Shown: positions 1-7,309, counted from the stretch's first letter. The stretch is 10,141 bases of DNA from Oscillospiraceae bacterium (GCA_029240015.1 JARBTU010000038.1:1-10141); one strand, 5' to 3'. Notes: generated by a model not told the origin, from the sequence alone. Numbers and translations are program-made.

Positions 1-629
1 TCAGAGCTTGATGGATCAGAAGATACTGGAGCAACGTCTACATTGAAAACATCAATTTGTTCAACGATAAATTGGAAACCAGTAGTAGCATCACCAGCGC
101 CGCCTTTTAGACGATTTTCAATCTTAATTTGTGCAGATTCAGCAGCGGAATTGTAATATGCAGGGGCAATTTTTTGGTAAACTGTGATTGGTTGACCTGC
201 GCCAGCTTCAGCAATTAATGCTTTGATTTGAGCTGCAGTATACTCTACTGTAGAGTCTCCGTTATCACCAGCTAGAGCGGTGCCAGCAGCATCAAACGAT
301 CTTGCTTTTCCGTCAACAGCAAGAACAACAGCATCATCAGCTTCGTTACCTGTACGGCTAACTGTTAGTTTTACTGCTACTGTAAAAGTTTTAGGACCAG
401 AAGCGTCAAGAAGATCAGTTTCAGCTCCCCATAGTTGGTGTCCTGTGTCACCAGCGGTGATAGCTCTTTTGCCATCTATGTTTTGACCGCTGCCGCCTTT
501 TGTTACGATTGTTGCAGCATCAAAAGTTGCAACAGGTGTTGCAGCCTCTGCTGCGCTTGCCATTATTCCACTTGCAGTAAGAGCAAGTGCTGAAGCAACT
601 AGAGTTGCCCCGATTTTTTTAAAATTCAT
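1..629 (-). CDS. Exported alanine-rich protein of unknown function (3' end outside window)
   Basis: The reading frame is open from the ATG at 629 to the window edge, giving 209 residues and no stop. The start is supported by AAGGAGG nine bases upstream and by a promoter just beyond it. Residues 1-26 form a classical Sec signal peptide: MNFKK, then a hydrophobic Ala/Leu/Val stretch, then an A-S-A cleavage site at 24-26, with A-E-A at 27-29 as an alternative. The mature part is rich in Ala, Gly, Thr, Asp and Val, has no cysteine, and alternates like a beta-sandwich domain. The visible end turns into a Ser/Pro/Asp stretch (PVSSDPSSS) that resembles an interdomain or wall-spanning linker, so an anchor, dockerin or other domain may follow. 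I do not recognise the family. The purine operon lies upstream on the same strand, but this gene has its own promoter and I see no functional link. That it is a real exported protein is secure; its role is unknown. Confidence 0.85.
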   Translation of the reverse strand, partial: MNFKKIGATLVASALALTASGIMASAAEAATPVATFDAATIVTKGGSGQNIDGKRAITAGDTGHQLWGAETDLLDASGPKTFTVAVKLTVSRTGNEADDAVVLAVDGKARSFDAAGTALAGDNGDSTVEYTAAQIKALIAEAGAGQPITVYQKIAPAYYNSAAESAQIKIENRLKGGAGDATTGFQFIVEQIDVFNVDVAPVSSDPSSS

Positions 630-638
630 TGAGAAATG

Positions 639-645
639 CCTCCTT
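639..645 (-). promoter_or_regulatory. Ribosome binding site of the exported-protein gene
   Basis: AAGGAGG on the minus strand lies nine bases before the ATG at 629. It fixes the start and places the signal peptide at the very N-terminus. Confidence 0.85.
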
Positions 646-663
646 AGTTAATGTTTTACTATT

Positions 664-691
664 ATTATACCACATAATAATAATTTTGCAA
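664..691 (-). promoter_or_regulatory. Sigma-A-like promoter of the exported-protein gene
   Basis: On the minus strand, TTGCAA (686-691) and a perfect TATAAT (664-669) are 16 bases apart. A TG one base before the -10 makes it an extended -10 promoter (TGGTATAAT). Transcription would start near 657, giving a leader of about 28 bases that contains the AAGGAGG site. The match is strong but is inferred from sequence only. Confidence 0.75.
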
Positions 692-792
692 TATCTGTTT
701 AAAAATTTTTTGACGAATCAGAATATTTGTGAGAATTACATAAAACGAAATGAAAAAATATAAAGATCAAACAAATAATTTAAAGTTAAAGT

Positions 793-827
793 AAAAAAAA
801 GACAAGCATTTTTGTTGTATTATGCTT
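793..827 (-). terminator. Candidate intrinsic terminator after purD, possibly bidirectional
   Basis: A 6-bp stem (AAGCAT/ATGCTT, plus-strand arms 804-809 and 822-827) with a 12-base loop is followed on the minus strand by GTC and eight T residues (793-800). The stem is short and AT-rich, so it is a weak terminator by itself. On the plus strand the same hairpin runs into six T residues. It is the first hairpin with a U-tract downstream of purD and is therefore the best candidate for the end of the purine operon transcript. Confidence 0.45.
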
Positions 828-852
828 TTTTCTATTCTAACCTCCTTCCGAC
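793..852 (-). ncRNA. Candidate ~60-nt orphan transcript with a Shine-Dalgarno sequence
   Basis: A near-consensus promoter at 859-887 should start RNA near 852, and the hairpin plus U-tract at 793-827 should end it. The resulting RNA of about 60 nt carries GGAAGGAGG (841-849) close to its 5' end. No ATG, GTG or TTG follows at a usable distance: the first ATG, at 809, is about 30 bases away and opens only seven codons. It may be a small RNA, a relic of a lost gene start, or an attenuated leader of the exported-protein gene about 160 bases further on. All of this is read from signals in the sequence; no family is recognised. Confidence 0.3.
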
Positions 853-858
853 AATTTG

Positions 859-887
859 ATTATATTACTTTTAGCATTACTTTTCAA
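859..887 (-). promoter_or_regulatory. Near-consensus sigma-A promoter between purD and the exported-protein gene
   Basis: On the minus strand TTGAAA (882-887) is separated by exactly 17 bases from a perfect TATAAT (859-864), one mismatch from the sigma-A consensus overall. The predicted start is near 852. It drives either the ~60-nt unit ending at 793 or, with readthrough, the exported-protein gene. Confidence 0.65.
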
Positions 888-919
888 TAGCGATTTTATG
901 CCAAAATAACAGCACTATT
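886..919 (-). other. Hairpin downstream of purD that touches the next promoter
   Basis: Inverted arms AATAGTG (913-919) and CGCTATT (886-892) pair over 7 bp with one G-U on the minus strand, and AUUUU/AAAAU pairs inside. No U-tract follows, so it is not a standard terminator. Its proximal arm overlaps the TTGAAA -35 element, so it could be a protein-binding inverted repeat or simply an mRNA 3'-end hairpin that protects purD mRNA. Confidence 0.3.
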
Positions 920-949
920 TAAACAATAAAGTAAAATATTAACAATTAC

Positions 950-2218
950 CTACTTTGTATGCTTGTTTCCGATATCGGTCCGATAGTGCATTCCGTCAAA
1001 GGAGATTTTTTTAACAGAGCTATAGGAAGATAACAATGCCTCGCTCAGCGTTTTCGCTGTTGCAGTAACACCCAAAACTCTTCCTCCGGCGGTAAAAAAG
1101 CCTTTTTCAAACTTTGTTCCCGCATGATAAACAGTTGCACCGTCAATCTGACCATTCTCATCAAGACCTTTGATTTCGATTCCTGTCTGATAGCTTTTTG
1201 GATAACCCCCTGATGCCATGACAACACAAGCAGCAGCTTCGTTTTTCCATTCAATATTGATTTGTTCAAGTTTTTCATCATAAATCGCATTAAAAATTTG
1301 AAACAAATCGGTTTTTAATAAAGGTAAAACCACTTGAGTTTCAGGATCACCAAATCGACAGTTATATTCAATCACCTTTGGTCCATTCGATGTTAACATA
1401 AGACCAAAGTATAGACAGCCTTTGAATTTACGGTTTTCCTGATTCATTGCGTTCATGGTTGGGATAAAGATCGTTTCCATACAAATAGATTCCGTTTCCT
1501 TATTATAAAAAGGATTCGGCGCGATCGTTCCCATTCCGCCGGTGTTGGGACCTTTGTCATCGTCAAAGACACGCTTGTGATCCATGGAGGATATCATTGG
1601 CTTTACAACATTTCCGTCTGTGAAAGCAAGAACGCTGACTTCAGGACCTGTTAAAAATTCTTCCACAACAATTTGATTTCCGCTTTCGCCAAAAATTTTA
1701 TCTTCCATAATGGAATCAACGGCCTGCTTTGCTTCTTCAAATGTTTGTGCAATCACAACGCCTTTACCCAGAGCGAGACCGTCCGCTTTGATAACGGTTG
1801 GGAAGCTGTTTTCGGACTCTATATAATGAATAGCGTCTGAAGCTTTGTCAAAGACCTCATATTTTGCGGTAGGAATATGATATTTTTTCATCAGATCTTT
1901 TGAAAAGACTTTGCTTCCTTCAATAATGGCAGCAGCTTTGTTCGGACCAAAGGTTTTGATTCCTTCTGCCTCGAAAGCATCTACCATTCCAAGTACAAGG
2001 GGGTCATCAGGAGCAACCACCACAAAGTCGATATCTTTCTTTTTAGCAAAAGCTATCATAGACTCAATATCGCACGCTTTAATGTCATGACATTCAGCGT
2101 CTTTGGAGATTCCGCCGTTGCCCGGACAGCAATACAGTTTTTGAGCCGAAGGACTTTCTTTAAGCTTTTTGATGATGGCATGCTCACGACCGCCGCCGCC
2201 GACTACTAATATATTCAT
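950..2218 (-). CDS. purD: Phosphoribosylamine--glycine ligase (GAR synthetase)
   Basis: Step 2 of cytosolic purine synthesis: it joins 5-phosphoribosylamine and glycine to GAR using ATP. The 422 residues match the usual family length (about 420-430). The N-terminal domain opens with the nucleotide-loop motif GGGGREHAI (7-15). The ATP-grasp core shows KADGLALGKGV (144-154), GPNTGGMG (223-230) and EYNCRFGDPETQ (284-295, metal and ATP ligands). The C-terminal domain ends with the typical HYRTDIG (411-417). The start is the ATG at 2218, supported by AAGGAG six bases upstream; extending the frame upstream only adds residues that overlap the end of the formyltransferase gene. It is the last operon gene, 22 bases after the formyltransferase stop. 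I see no damage. PurD-PurM-PurN are fused in animals but separate here, with purM and purN four and three genes earlier. Confidence 0.97.
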   Translation of the reverse strand: MNILVVGGGGREHAIIKKLKESPSAQKLYCCPGNGGISKDAECHDIKACDIESMIAFAKKKDIDFVVVAPDDPLVLGMVDAFEAEGIKTFGPNKAAAIIEGSKVFSKDLMKKYHIPTAKYEVFDKASDAIHYIESENSFPTVIKADGLALGKGVVIAQTFEEAKQAVDSIMEDKIFGESGNQIVVEEFLTGPEVSVLAFTDGNVVKPMISSMDHKRVFDDDKGPNTGGMGTIAPNPFYNKETESICMETIFIPTMNAMNQENRKFKGCLYFGLMLTSNGPKVIEYNCRFGDPETQVVLPLLKTDLFQIFNAIYDEKLEQINIEWKNEAAACVVMASGGYPKSYQTGIEIKGLDENGQIDGATVYHAGTKFEKGFFTAGGRVLGVTATAKTLSEALLSSYSSVKKISFDGMHYRTDIGNKHTK

Positions 2219-2224
2219 AAAATT

Positions 2225-2230
2225 CTCCTT
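2225..2230 (-). promoter_or_regulatory. Ribosome binding site deciding the purD start
   Basis: AAGGAG lies six bases before the ATG at 2218. It favours this start over an in-frame ATG at 2287 that falls inside the preceding gene and has no such site. Confidence 0.8.
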
Positions 2231-2240
2231 ATCAATACGA

Positions 2241-3416
2241 TTAGTGGTGGAACAGGCGGATGCCTGTAAACGCCATTGCAATGTCATATTTATTGCAGGT
2301 ATCGATTACATTATCGTCACGAATCGAACCGCCCGGCTGGGCAATATATTTTACTCCGCTTCGTTTGGCACGCTCGATGTTGTCACCGAACGGGAAGAAT
2401 GCATCTGAGCCTAAGCAAACATCAGTCAATGTATCAAGCCATGCTCTTTTTTCTTCACGGGTAAGAGGTTCCGGCTTTTGTGAAAAAACACGTTCCCATT
2501 CACCATCCGCCAACACGTCCATATAATCGTCGGAGATGTAAACATCAATGTTGTTATCACGATCCGGTCGGCCGATTCCCTCTTTAAACTGCAAATTTAA
2601 AACTTTTGGATGCTGACGTAAGAACCAGATGTCGGCTTTGTTTCCTGCTAAACGGGTGCAATGGATTCTGGATTGCTGACCTGCGCCGATTCCAATCGCT
2701 TGACCGTCTTTTACATAACAGACCGAATTGGATTGCGTATATTTTAAGGTAATTAAAGAAATAACAAGATCACGTTTTTTGTCATCAGGAATGTTTTTAT
2801 TGTTGGTAATGACGTCTTTGAGCAATTCATTGCTGATTTTGAGTTCATTTCGTCCCTGTTCAAAGGTGATGCCAAAAACATCCTTGTGTTCAATAGGGGA
2901 AGGGGTATAGTTTTCATCGATTTTTACAACGTTATAGCTGCCCTTGCGTTTGGATTTTAATATTTCCAATGCTTTATCAGTGTACCCAGGAGCAATGATA
3001 CCGTCCGAAACTTCACGTGCAATTAATGTCGCGGTTTGTTCGTCGCAAACGTCTGACAGCGCGATGAAATCCCCGTAAGAGGACATTCTGTCCGCTCCTC
3101 TCGCTTTTGCATAGGCACAAGCAAGCGGGGAGAGTTCCAAATCATCCACAAAATAGATTTTTTTGAGGGTATCGGAAAGAGGAGTGCCAACGGCGGCTCC
3201 TGCAGGACTGACATGCTTAAAAGAAGTGGCGGCAGGAAGTCCTGTAGCAGATTTGAGTTCTTTCACCAACTGCCAGCTGTTGAGTGCGTCCAGAAAGTTG
3301 ATGAAGCCGGGCTTTGCGTTTAAGATTTCGATTGGAAGCTCGCCGTCTTTCATAAAAATGCGGGACGGCGTTTGGTTTGGATTACATCCATATTTTAAAG
3401 AAAGTTCTTTTGACAT
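2241..3416 (-). CDS. purH: Stand-alone AICAR formyltransferase (transformylase half of PurH)
   Basis: Step 9 of purine synthesis: it transfers a formyl group from 10-formyl-THF to AICAR, giving FAICAR. At 391 residues it lacks the ~200-residue N-terminal IMP cyclohydrolase domain of ordinary bifunctional PurH (usually above 500 residues) and begins directly in the transformylase domain with KYGCNPNQ (8-15). The catalytic Lys-His pair lies in FKHVSPAGAAVG (K67, H68). Other family blocks are YAKARGADRMSSYGDF (102-117), KYTQSNSVCY (225-234), SDAFFPFGDNIERA (337-350), QPGGSIRD (360-367) and the terminal MAFTGIRLFHH. The start has GGAGG eight bases upstream. The gene follows the IMP cyclohydrolase gene by 18 bases, so the two PurH activities sit side by side as separate proteins. 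This is a lineage-typical arrangement rather than a broken gene: the N-terminus has its own ribosome site and no cyclohydrolase-domain relic lies upstream. Confidence 0.95.
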   Translation of the reverse strand: MSKELSLKYGCNPNQTPSRIFMKDGELPIEILNAKPGFINFLDALNSWQLVKELKSATGLPAATSFKHVSPAGAAVGTPLSDTLKKIYFVDDLELSPLACAYAKARGADRMSSYGDFIALSDVCDEQTATLIAREVSDGIIAPGYTDKALEILKSKRKGSYNVVKIDENYTPSPIEHKDVFGITFEQGRNELKISNELLKDVITNNKNIPDDKKRDLVISLITLKYTQSNSVCYVKDGQAIGIGAGQQSRIHCTRLAGNKADIWFLRQHPKVLNLQFKEGIGRPDRDNNIDVYISDDYMDVLADGEWERVFSQKPEPLTREEKRAWLDTLTDVCLGSDAFFPFGDNIERAKRSGVKYIAQPGGSIRDDNVIDTCNKYDIAMAFTGIRLFHH

Positions 3417-3434
3417 GATGATTTCCTCCGAGAC

Positions 3435-4136
3435 TTACTTGTTTTTGTTGATAATACGGGTGGAAACTTCGCCTGTTTCTATATTTACAAACCGCGTAAA
3501 CAGTGAAACTTTATTGTCTTCGTTCAAGCTTTCCCAAATCGTATCGGTAAAGCTGTCGATGTCGCCCTCGATTGTAACCAGTTTTGGCTCTCCTTCAAAG
3601 GATGGGATTGGGTCTCCGTCGCAGCGGTATGTATGGATAAAATGCCCTTGTCCGTCAAGCGGATGAGAATATTCGTAGAAAAAACGTCTGGTCGAATGTT
3701 CATTGCCTTCCGCGCTTTTAAGGATAGAAAGCTTATAGTCAAAACCGTGCAGGATACCCGAAATTCTTGGGGTAAAGTTTGGCGCATCTGGTTCAAATGT
3801 CCTGCTTCTTAAGGCATCTTCAAAACTTCCGCCATTGAGCAAAAACTCGGAAACAGTGCTGGTTTGGTCACCGTTTGTCACAATAGTATGGACGTTTGTC
3901 ACATGGACAGGAGCATAGATAATTAGAGACGGATCTACAAGCTTTTGGGGGTCAAAGGCTTTGGTCATGATTCCCTCGCCTTCTTCAACAAAGATACGAT
4001 TTCGGCTGTTCTCGCTTCGTCCCATAATAAAGTAGGCGATAACAGCATGCTTGCCGTCAGCGCTTTTGCCAAGAATAATTCCGCGTCCCGGATAAGCATT
4101 GCTTTGTAGTTCCTGCGCAATATCAAAAGGTTTCAT
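3435..4136 (-). CDS. PurO-like IMP cyclohydrolase
   Basis: Step 10 of purine synthesis: ring closure of FAICAR to IMP. The 233 residues belong, as far as I can recognise, to the IMP_cyclohyd/PurO family known from archaea and many Clostridia, not to the MGS-like cyclohydrolase domain of PurH. Visible family-like blocks are YPGRG (15-19), IAYFIMGRSENSRNR (33-47; its Arg/Ser/Asn pattern recalls the archaeal PurO N-terminus), TNGDQT (87-92) and a Phe/Pro-rich segment at 114-125. The ATG at 4136 is chosen because AAAGGAG lies seven bases upstream. A TTG directly before it (4139) would be too close to that site. The ribosome site overlaps the last codons of purN. The following gene supplies FAICAR, so the pair replaces bifunctional PurH. 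Assignment rests on sequence recognition plus context. Confidence 0.88.
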   Translation of the reverse strand: MKPFDIAQELQSNAYPGRGIILGKSADGKHAVIAYFIMGRSENSRNRIFVEEGEGIMTKAFDPQKLVDPSLIIYAPVHVTNVHTIVTNGDQTSTVSEFLLNGGSFEDALRSRTFEPDAPNFTPRISGILHGFDYKLSILKSAEGNEHSTRRFFYEYSHPLDGQGHFIHTYRCDGDPIPSFEGEPKLVTIEGDIDSFTDTIWESLNEDNKVSLFTRFVNIETGEVSTRIINKNK

Positions 4137-4140
4137 CAAT

Positions 4141-4767
4141 TTACTCCTTTATATAAGCTTTGTTGTCTTTAATTTCAATCTTGTCCTGACAAAAGAGAGA
4201 AACTGCTTTGGGAAGAATCACCCACTCCGCTTGCTGCATGACGCGTTTTTGCAAAATCTCAGGGGTATCTCCGTTTTTGATGTCCACACTTTTTTGAAGG
4301 ATAATAGGACCTGCATCGGCGTGCTCATTCACAAAATGAACCGTTGCCCCTGTCAGTTTGACGCCATAGTCAAGAGCGGCCTGATGCACACGCAGTCCGT
4401 AAAATCCCTTGCCCGAAAAGCTGGGAATCAAAGCAGGATGGACGTTGATGATTTTATATTCGTACTTCTTTGTGACTTTCTCGCCTAAAATATACATGAA
4501 CCCGGCAAGAACAATTAAGTCTGCATTTGCGTTTTGGAGCGCAAAAAGGATTGCGTCATCAAAATCATAGGAAGAACCGTATCTTTTCCTGTCTACGACG
4601 GAGGTTGGAATGTTTGCTTTTGCCGCGCGTTCCAGCGCGTACGCACCCGGCTTGGAGGAAATAACACGGCAGATTTTTCCACCGATGATCTCTCCGCGCT
4701 CCTGCGCGTCTATAAGCGCCTGAAGATTGGTTCCGCCGCCCGAAACCAAAACGGCAACGTTTAGCAT
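4141..4767 (-). CDS. purN: Phosphoribosylglycinamide formyltransferase (GAR transformylase)
   Basis: Step 3: it formylates GAR to FGAR with 10-formyl-THF in the cytosol. The 208 residues fit the family. The phosphate-binding start VLVSGGGTNLQALID (6-20) is followed by VLAGFMYIL (86-94). The catalytic triad is visible as Asn108 and His110 in NVHPALIP and Asp151 in the ADAGPI segment. Between them, SFSGKGFYG (116-124) is the longer loop seen in a subset of PurN proteins; it replaces the shorter KYPG-type loop of E. coli. The ATG at 4767 overlaps the purM stop by 7 bases (ATGCTAA), and the best upstream site is only a weak GGGGTG. Translation is therefore probably coupled to purM. A folate-dependent PurN rather than formate-dependent PurT means that steps 3 and 9 both draw on 10-formyl-THF. 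Confidence 0.97.
   Translation of the reverse strand: MLNVAVLVSGGGTNLQALIDAQERGEIIGGKICRVISSKPGAYALERAAKANIPTSVVDRKRYGSSYDFDDAILFALQNANADLIVLAGFMYILGEKVTKKYEYKIINVHPALIPSFSGKGFYGLRVHQAALDYGVKLTGATVHFVNEHADAGPIILQKSVDIKNGDTPEILQKRVMQQAEWVILPKAVSLFCQDKIEIKDNKAYIKE
4144..4150 (-). promoter_or_regulatory. Ribosome binding site deciding the IMP cyclohydrolase start
   Basis: AAAGGAG lies inside the last codons of purN, seven bases before the ATG at 4136 and four before a TTG at 4139. The spacing favours the ATG. The location suggests translational coupling to purN. Confidence 0.7.
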
Positions 4768-5795
4768 ATCGTCACCCCGTCAGAGCCTTCGATGAGTTCA
4801 CCCATTATGTAAGCGGTCTCACCGCAGGATGTTAAAATATCAACTGTTTTTTGTGCATCGTTTTTATCCACAACTACACACATGCCAACACCCATATTAA
4901 AAGTATTAAACATGTCTCGCTCAGGGATATTGCCTTTTTTTGCAATCAGGTCAAAAATAGGAAGAATTTTTACGCTGTTTCGGTCAATTTTGGCAGTAAT
5001 ATTCTCAGGTAAGCTCCTTGGAATATTTTCATAGAATCCGCCGCCCGTAATATGGGAGATGCTTTTTACTTTCACTTTGCTGAGCAGTTCGAGAATTGGT
5101 TTTACATAAATCCTGGTCGGAGTAAGAAGAGCTTCTCCAAGAGTCATGCCAAGTTCGTCATAAGTCTTTGCAAGGTCTGCGGATTCCACATCAAACACTT
5201 TTCTTACCAAAGAGAATCCGTTGGAATGAACGCCGCTGGATGAAATGGCAATCACGACATCGCCCGCTTTTTGGGTTGTTGGGTCAAGGATTTTATCTTT
5301 GTCTACCACGCCAACCGAGAATCCCGCAAGGTCATATTCGTTCACAGGATAAAATCCCGGCATTTCCGCGGTTTCTCCGCCAACAAGGGAACATCCCGCC
5401 TGAACACAGCCCTCCGCAATTCCCGAAACGATTTTGGCAACTTTTTCTGGGAAGTTTTTGCCCACGGCAACGTAATCAAGAAAAAACAATGGTTTTGCAC
5501 CGCAGCAAATTATATCATTGACGCACATCGCAACGCAGTCGATACCGACTGTATCATGCTTGTCCATCAGAAAAGCAAGCTTTAATTTGGTGCCGACACC
5601 GTCTGTTCCGGAAACTAAGACAGGCTTTGTGATACCAGTCAAATCCAGTTCAAACAAGCCGCCGAAACCGCCTAGACCCGACAAAACGCCGGAGGTCATG
5701 GTTCTTGCAACGTGGCTTTTCATCAGTTCAACGGCTTTATATCCTGCGGTTACGTCGACCCCCGCCTCTTTATAGCTATCGCTAAAACTCTTCAT
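4761..5795 (-). CDS. purM: Phosphoribosylformylglycinamidine cyclo-ligase (AIR synthetase)
   Basis: Step 5: ATP-dependent ring closure of FGAM to AIR. The 344 residues match the family (about 340-350). Diagnostic blocks, in order, are the glycine-rich SGLGGFGGLFEL (39-50), GTDGVGTK (63-70), CVNDIICCGAKPLFFLDY (91-108), GGETAEMPGFY (139-149), SSGVHSNGFSLVRK (186-199) and HITGGGFYENIPR (248-260). The ATG at 5795 has GGAGG nine bases upstream. A 51-base gap, the longest inside the operon, separates it from purF and shows no terminator. Its substrate FGAM is made by PurL, which is not encoded in this window. The stop codon lies inside the start of purN. Confidence 0.97.
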   Translation of the reverse strand: MKSFSDSYKEAGVDVTAGYKAVELMKSHVARTMTSGVLSGLGGFGGLFELDLTGITKPVLVSGTDGVGTKLKLAFLMDKHDTVGIDCVAMCVNDIICCGAKPLFFLDYVAVGKNFPEKVAKIVSGIAEGCVQAGCSLVGGETAEMPGFYPVNEYDLAGFSVGVVDKDKILDPTTQKAGDVVIAISSSGVHSNGFSLVRKVFDVESADLAKTYDELGMTLGEALLTPTRIYVKPILELLSKVKVKSISHITGGGFYENIPRSLPENITAKIDRNSVKILPIFDLIAKKGNIPERDMFNTFNMGVGMCVVVDKNDAQKTVDILTSCGETAYIMGELIEGSDGVTIC

Positions 5796-5846
5796 CTGAG
5801 GGAACCTCCATATAATTTATAGGTTTATTTACACACCCAATCAAAA

Positions 5847-7292
5847 CTAGCTTTTGGCAGACTGCAATTGGGCTTCGCTGATTTTATATTCAAATTTGTC
5901 TTTTTGCATATCGTTTGGTGTTTCAACAGGATAGCTGCCAGTGAAGCACCCGTCGCAAAAACCACACTGGGTATTTTCGGCTATCTTGTTCACACTGTCA
6001 ACGCTTAAATATCCAAGTGAGTCTACGCCGATGCTTTTTGCTATTTCATCCAAGGACATCTGACAGGCAATAAGATTGTCTCTGCTGTCAATATCTGTTC
6101 CAAAATAACATGGATGTACGAAAGGCGGGGAGGAGATTCTCATGTGTACTTCGGTAGCACCCGCTTCTCTCAAAAGGCGAACAATTCTGGCGCTCGTGGT
6201 CCCGCGGACAATCGAGTCGTCGATTAATACTACCCGCTTCCCGTGGACGGTCGCTTTAACAGCGTTCAGCTTGATTTTAACAGCGTCTTCACGTTGACCT
6301 TGACTTGGCTGAATAAACGTCCTTCCGACATAACGGTTTTTGATAAATCCAACACCGTAAGGAATGCCCGATTGTTGGGCAAATCCAAGTGCGGCGTCAA
6401 GCCCCGAATCGGGAACACCGATAACCACATCCGCCTGAACAGGGTGCTCGAGTGATAAGAATGCGCCTGCACGAATTCGTGCACGGTGGACGCTGGCCCC
6501 TTCAATCACGCTGTCTGGTCGGGCGAAATAAACAAACTCAAACACGCAAAGATTTCCTTTGTTGCCGCAGTGCGTCAAGATGCTTTTAACACCGTCTTCG
6601 CTCACAACCACGATTTCACCCGGTTTTAAGTCGCGGATGTACTCGGCACTGATGGTTTCTAGGGCGCAGGTTTCGGATGCAAAAACAATGGCTCCGTCAG
6701 GCGTTTTGCCCATGCAAAGGGGTCTGAACCCGAACGGGTCACGAGCAGCAATAAGTTTTTTGGGAGACATAACCACAAGGCAATAAGCGCCTTTTATTTC
6801 GTACATCGACTGTTCCAATGCTTCTTCAATTGATCCTGTATTCAGACGATTTTGAGTGATGGAATAGGCAATGACTTCCGTGTCGTTGGTGGTGTGAAAA
6901 ATAGCACCGTTCAGTTCAAATTTCTCTCTTAACTGGCGGGCGTTCACAAGGTTTCCGTTATGGGCAAGCGCCATCGGACCCTTCACATGGCGGATTACAA
7001 GCGGTTGGGCATTGTTGCGGCTTTGTTTTCCTGTGGTGGAATAACGAACATGGCCGATGGCAATGCTTCCTTCACCGAGTTTGGCAAGGGTATCCCGATT
7101 AAATACGTCGGGAACAAGACCAATGTCTTTGTGTGAACTGAACACGCCGTCGTCGTTTACGGCGATTCCGCAACTTTCCTGACCGCGGTGCTGCAATGCA
7201 TAAAGTGCAAAATAGGTAGATTGTGCGACATTTGATGTGGCGTTTTCATAAATACCAAAAACACCGCATTCTTCGTGGAGCTTGTCAAGCAT
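5847..7292 (-). CDS. purF: Amidophosphoribosyltransferase (glutamine PRPP amidotransferase)
   Basis: First committed step: PRPP plus glutamine gives phosphoribosylamine. The 481 residues hold an Ntn-type glutaminase domain (about 1-240) and a phosphoribosyltransferase domain (about 260-440). Cys9 follows the short propeptide MLDKLHEE, implying autocatalytic removal to expose the N-terminal nucleophile as in the Bacillus subtilis enzyme. Glutaminase landmarks are LQHRGQESCGIA (33-44) and HNGNLVNA (111-118). The PRPP loop is VLIDDSIVRGTTS (355-367). Cys249, Cys395, Cys446 and Cys449 are spaced like the four 4Fe-4S ligands of the B. subtilis enzyme (146 residues between the first two, CxxC for the last two), so an oxygen-sensitive cluster is likely. 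Family enzymes are feedback-inhibited by AMP/GMP-type nucleotides. The start has GGAGG nine bases upstream and lies 17 bases after purC. Confidence 0.98.
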   Translation of the reverse strand: MLDKLHEECGVFGIYENATSNVAQSTYFALYALQHRGQESCGIAVNDDGVFSSHKDIGLVPDVFNRDTLAKLGEGSIAIGHVRYSTTGKQSRNNAQPLVIRHVKGPMALAHNGNLVNARQLREKFELNGAIFHTTNDTEVIAYSITQNRLNTGSIEEALEQSMYEIKGAYCLVVMSPKKLIAARDPFGFRPLCMGKTPDGAIVFASETCALETISAEYIRDLKPGEIVVVSEDGVKSILTHCGNKGNLCVFEFVYFARPDSVIEGASVHRARIRAGAFLSLEHPVQADVVIGVPDSGLDAALGFAQQSGIPYGVGFIKNRYVGRTFIQPSQGQREDAVKIKLNAVKATVHGKRVVLIDDSIVRGTTSARIVRLLREAGATEVHMRISSPPFVHPCYFGTDIDSRDNLIACQMSLDEIAKSIGVDSLGYLSVDSVNKIAENTQCGFCDGCFTGSYPVETPNDMQKDKFEYKISEAQLQSAKS

Positions 7293-7309
7293 TAGCTATT
7301 TCCTCCGTT

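Noticed and set aside
280..486. 68-codon plus-strand frame opposite the exported-protein gene
   Set aside because: Shadow of the real minus-strand gene, without a ribosome site.
2219..2287. N-terminal extension of PurD by 23 residues
   Set aside because: It overlaps the end of the formyltransferase gene, while the ATG at 2218 has AAGGAG six bases upstream and begins with the canonical PurD N-terminus.
3163..3666. 167-codon plus-strand frame spanning the formyltransferase/cyclohydrolase junction
   Set aside because: It is antisense to two well-supported genes with recognised motifs, with no ribosome site or family resemblance.
5796..5846. Internal promoter or terminator in the purF-purM gap
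   Set aside because: The 51 bases are AT-rich but show no paired -35/-10 boxes and no hairpin with a U-tract.
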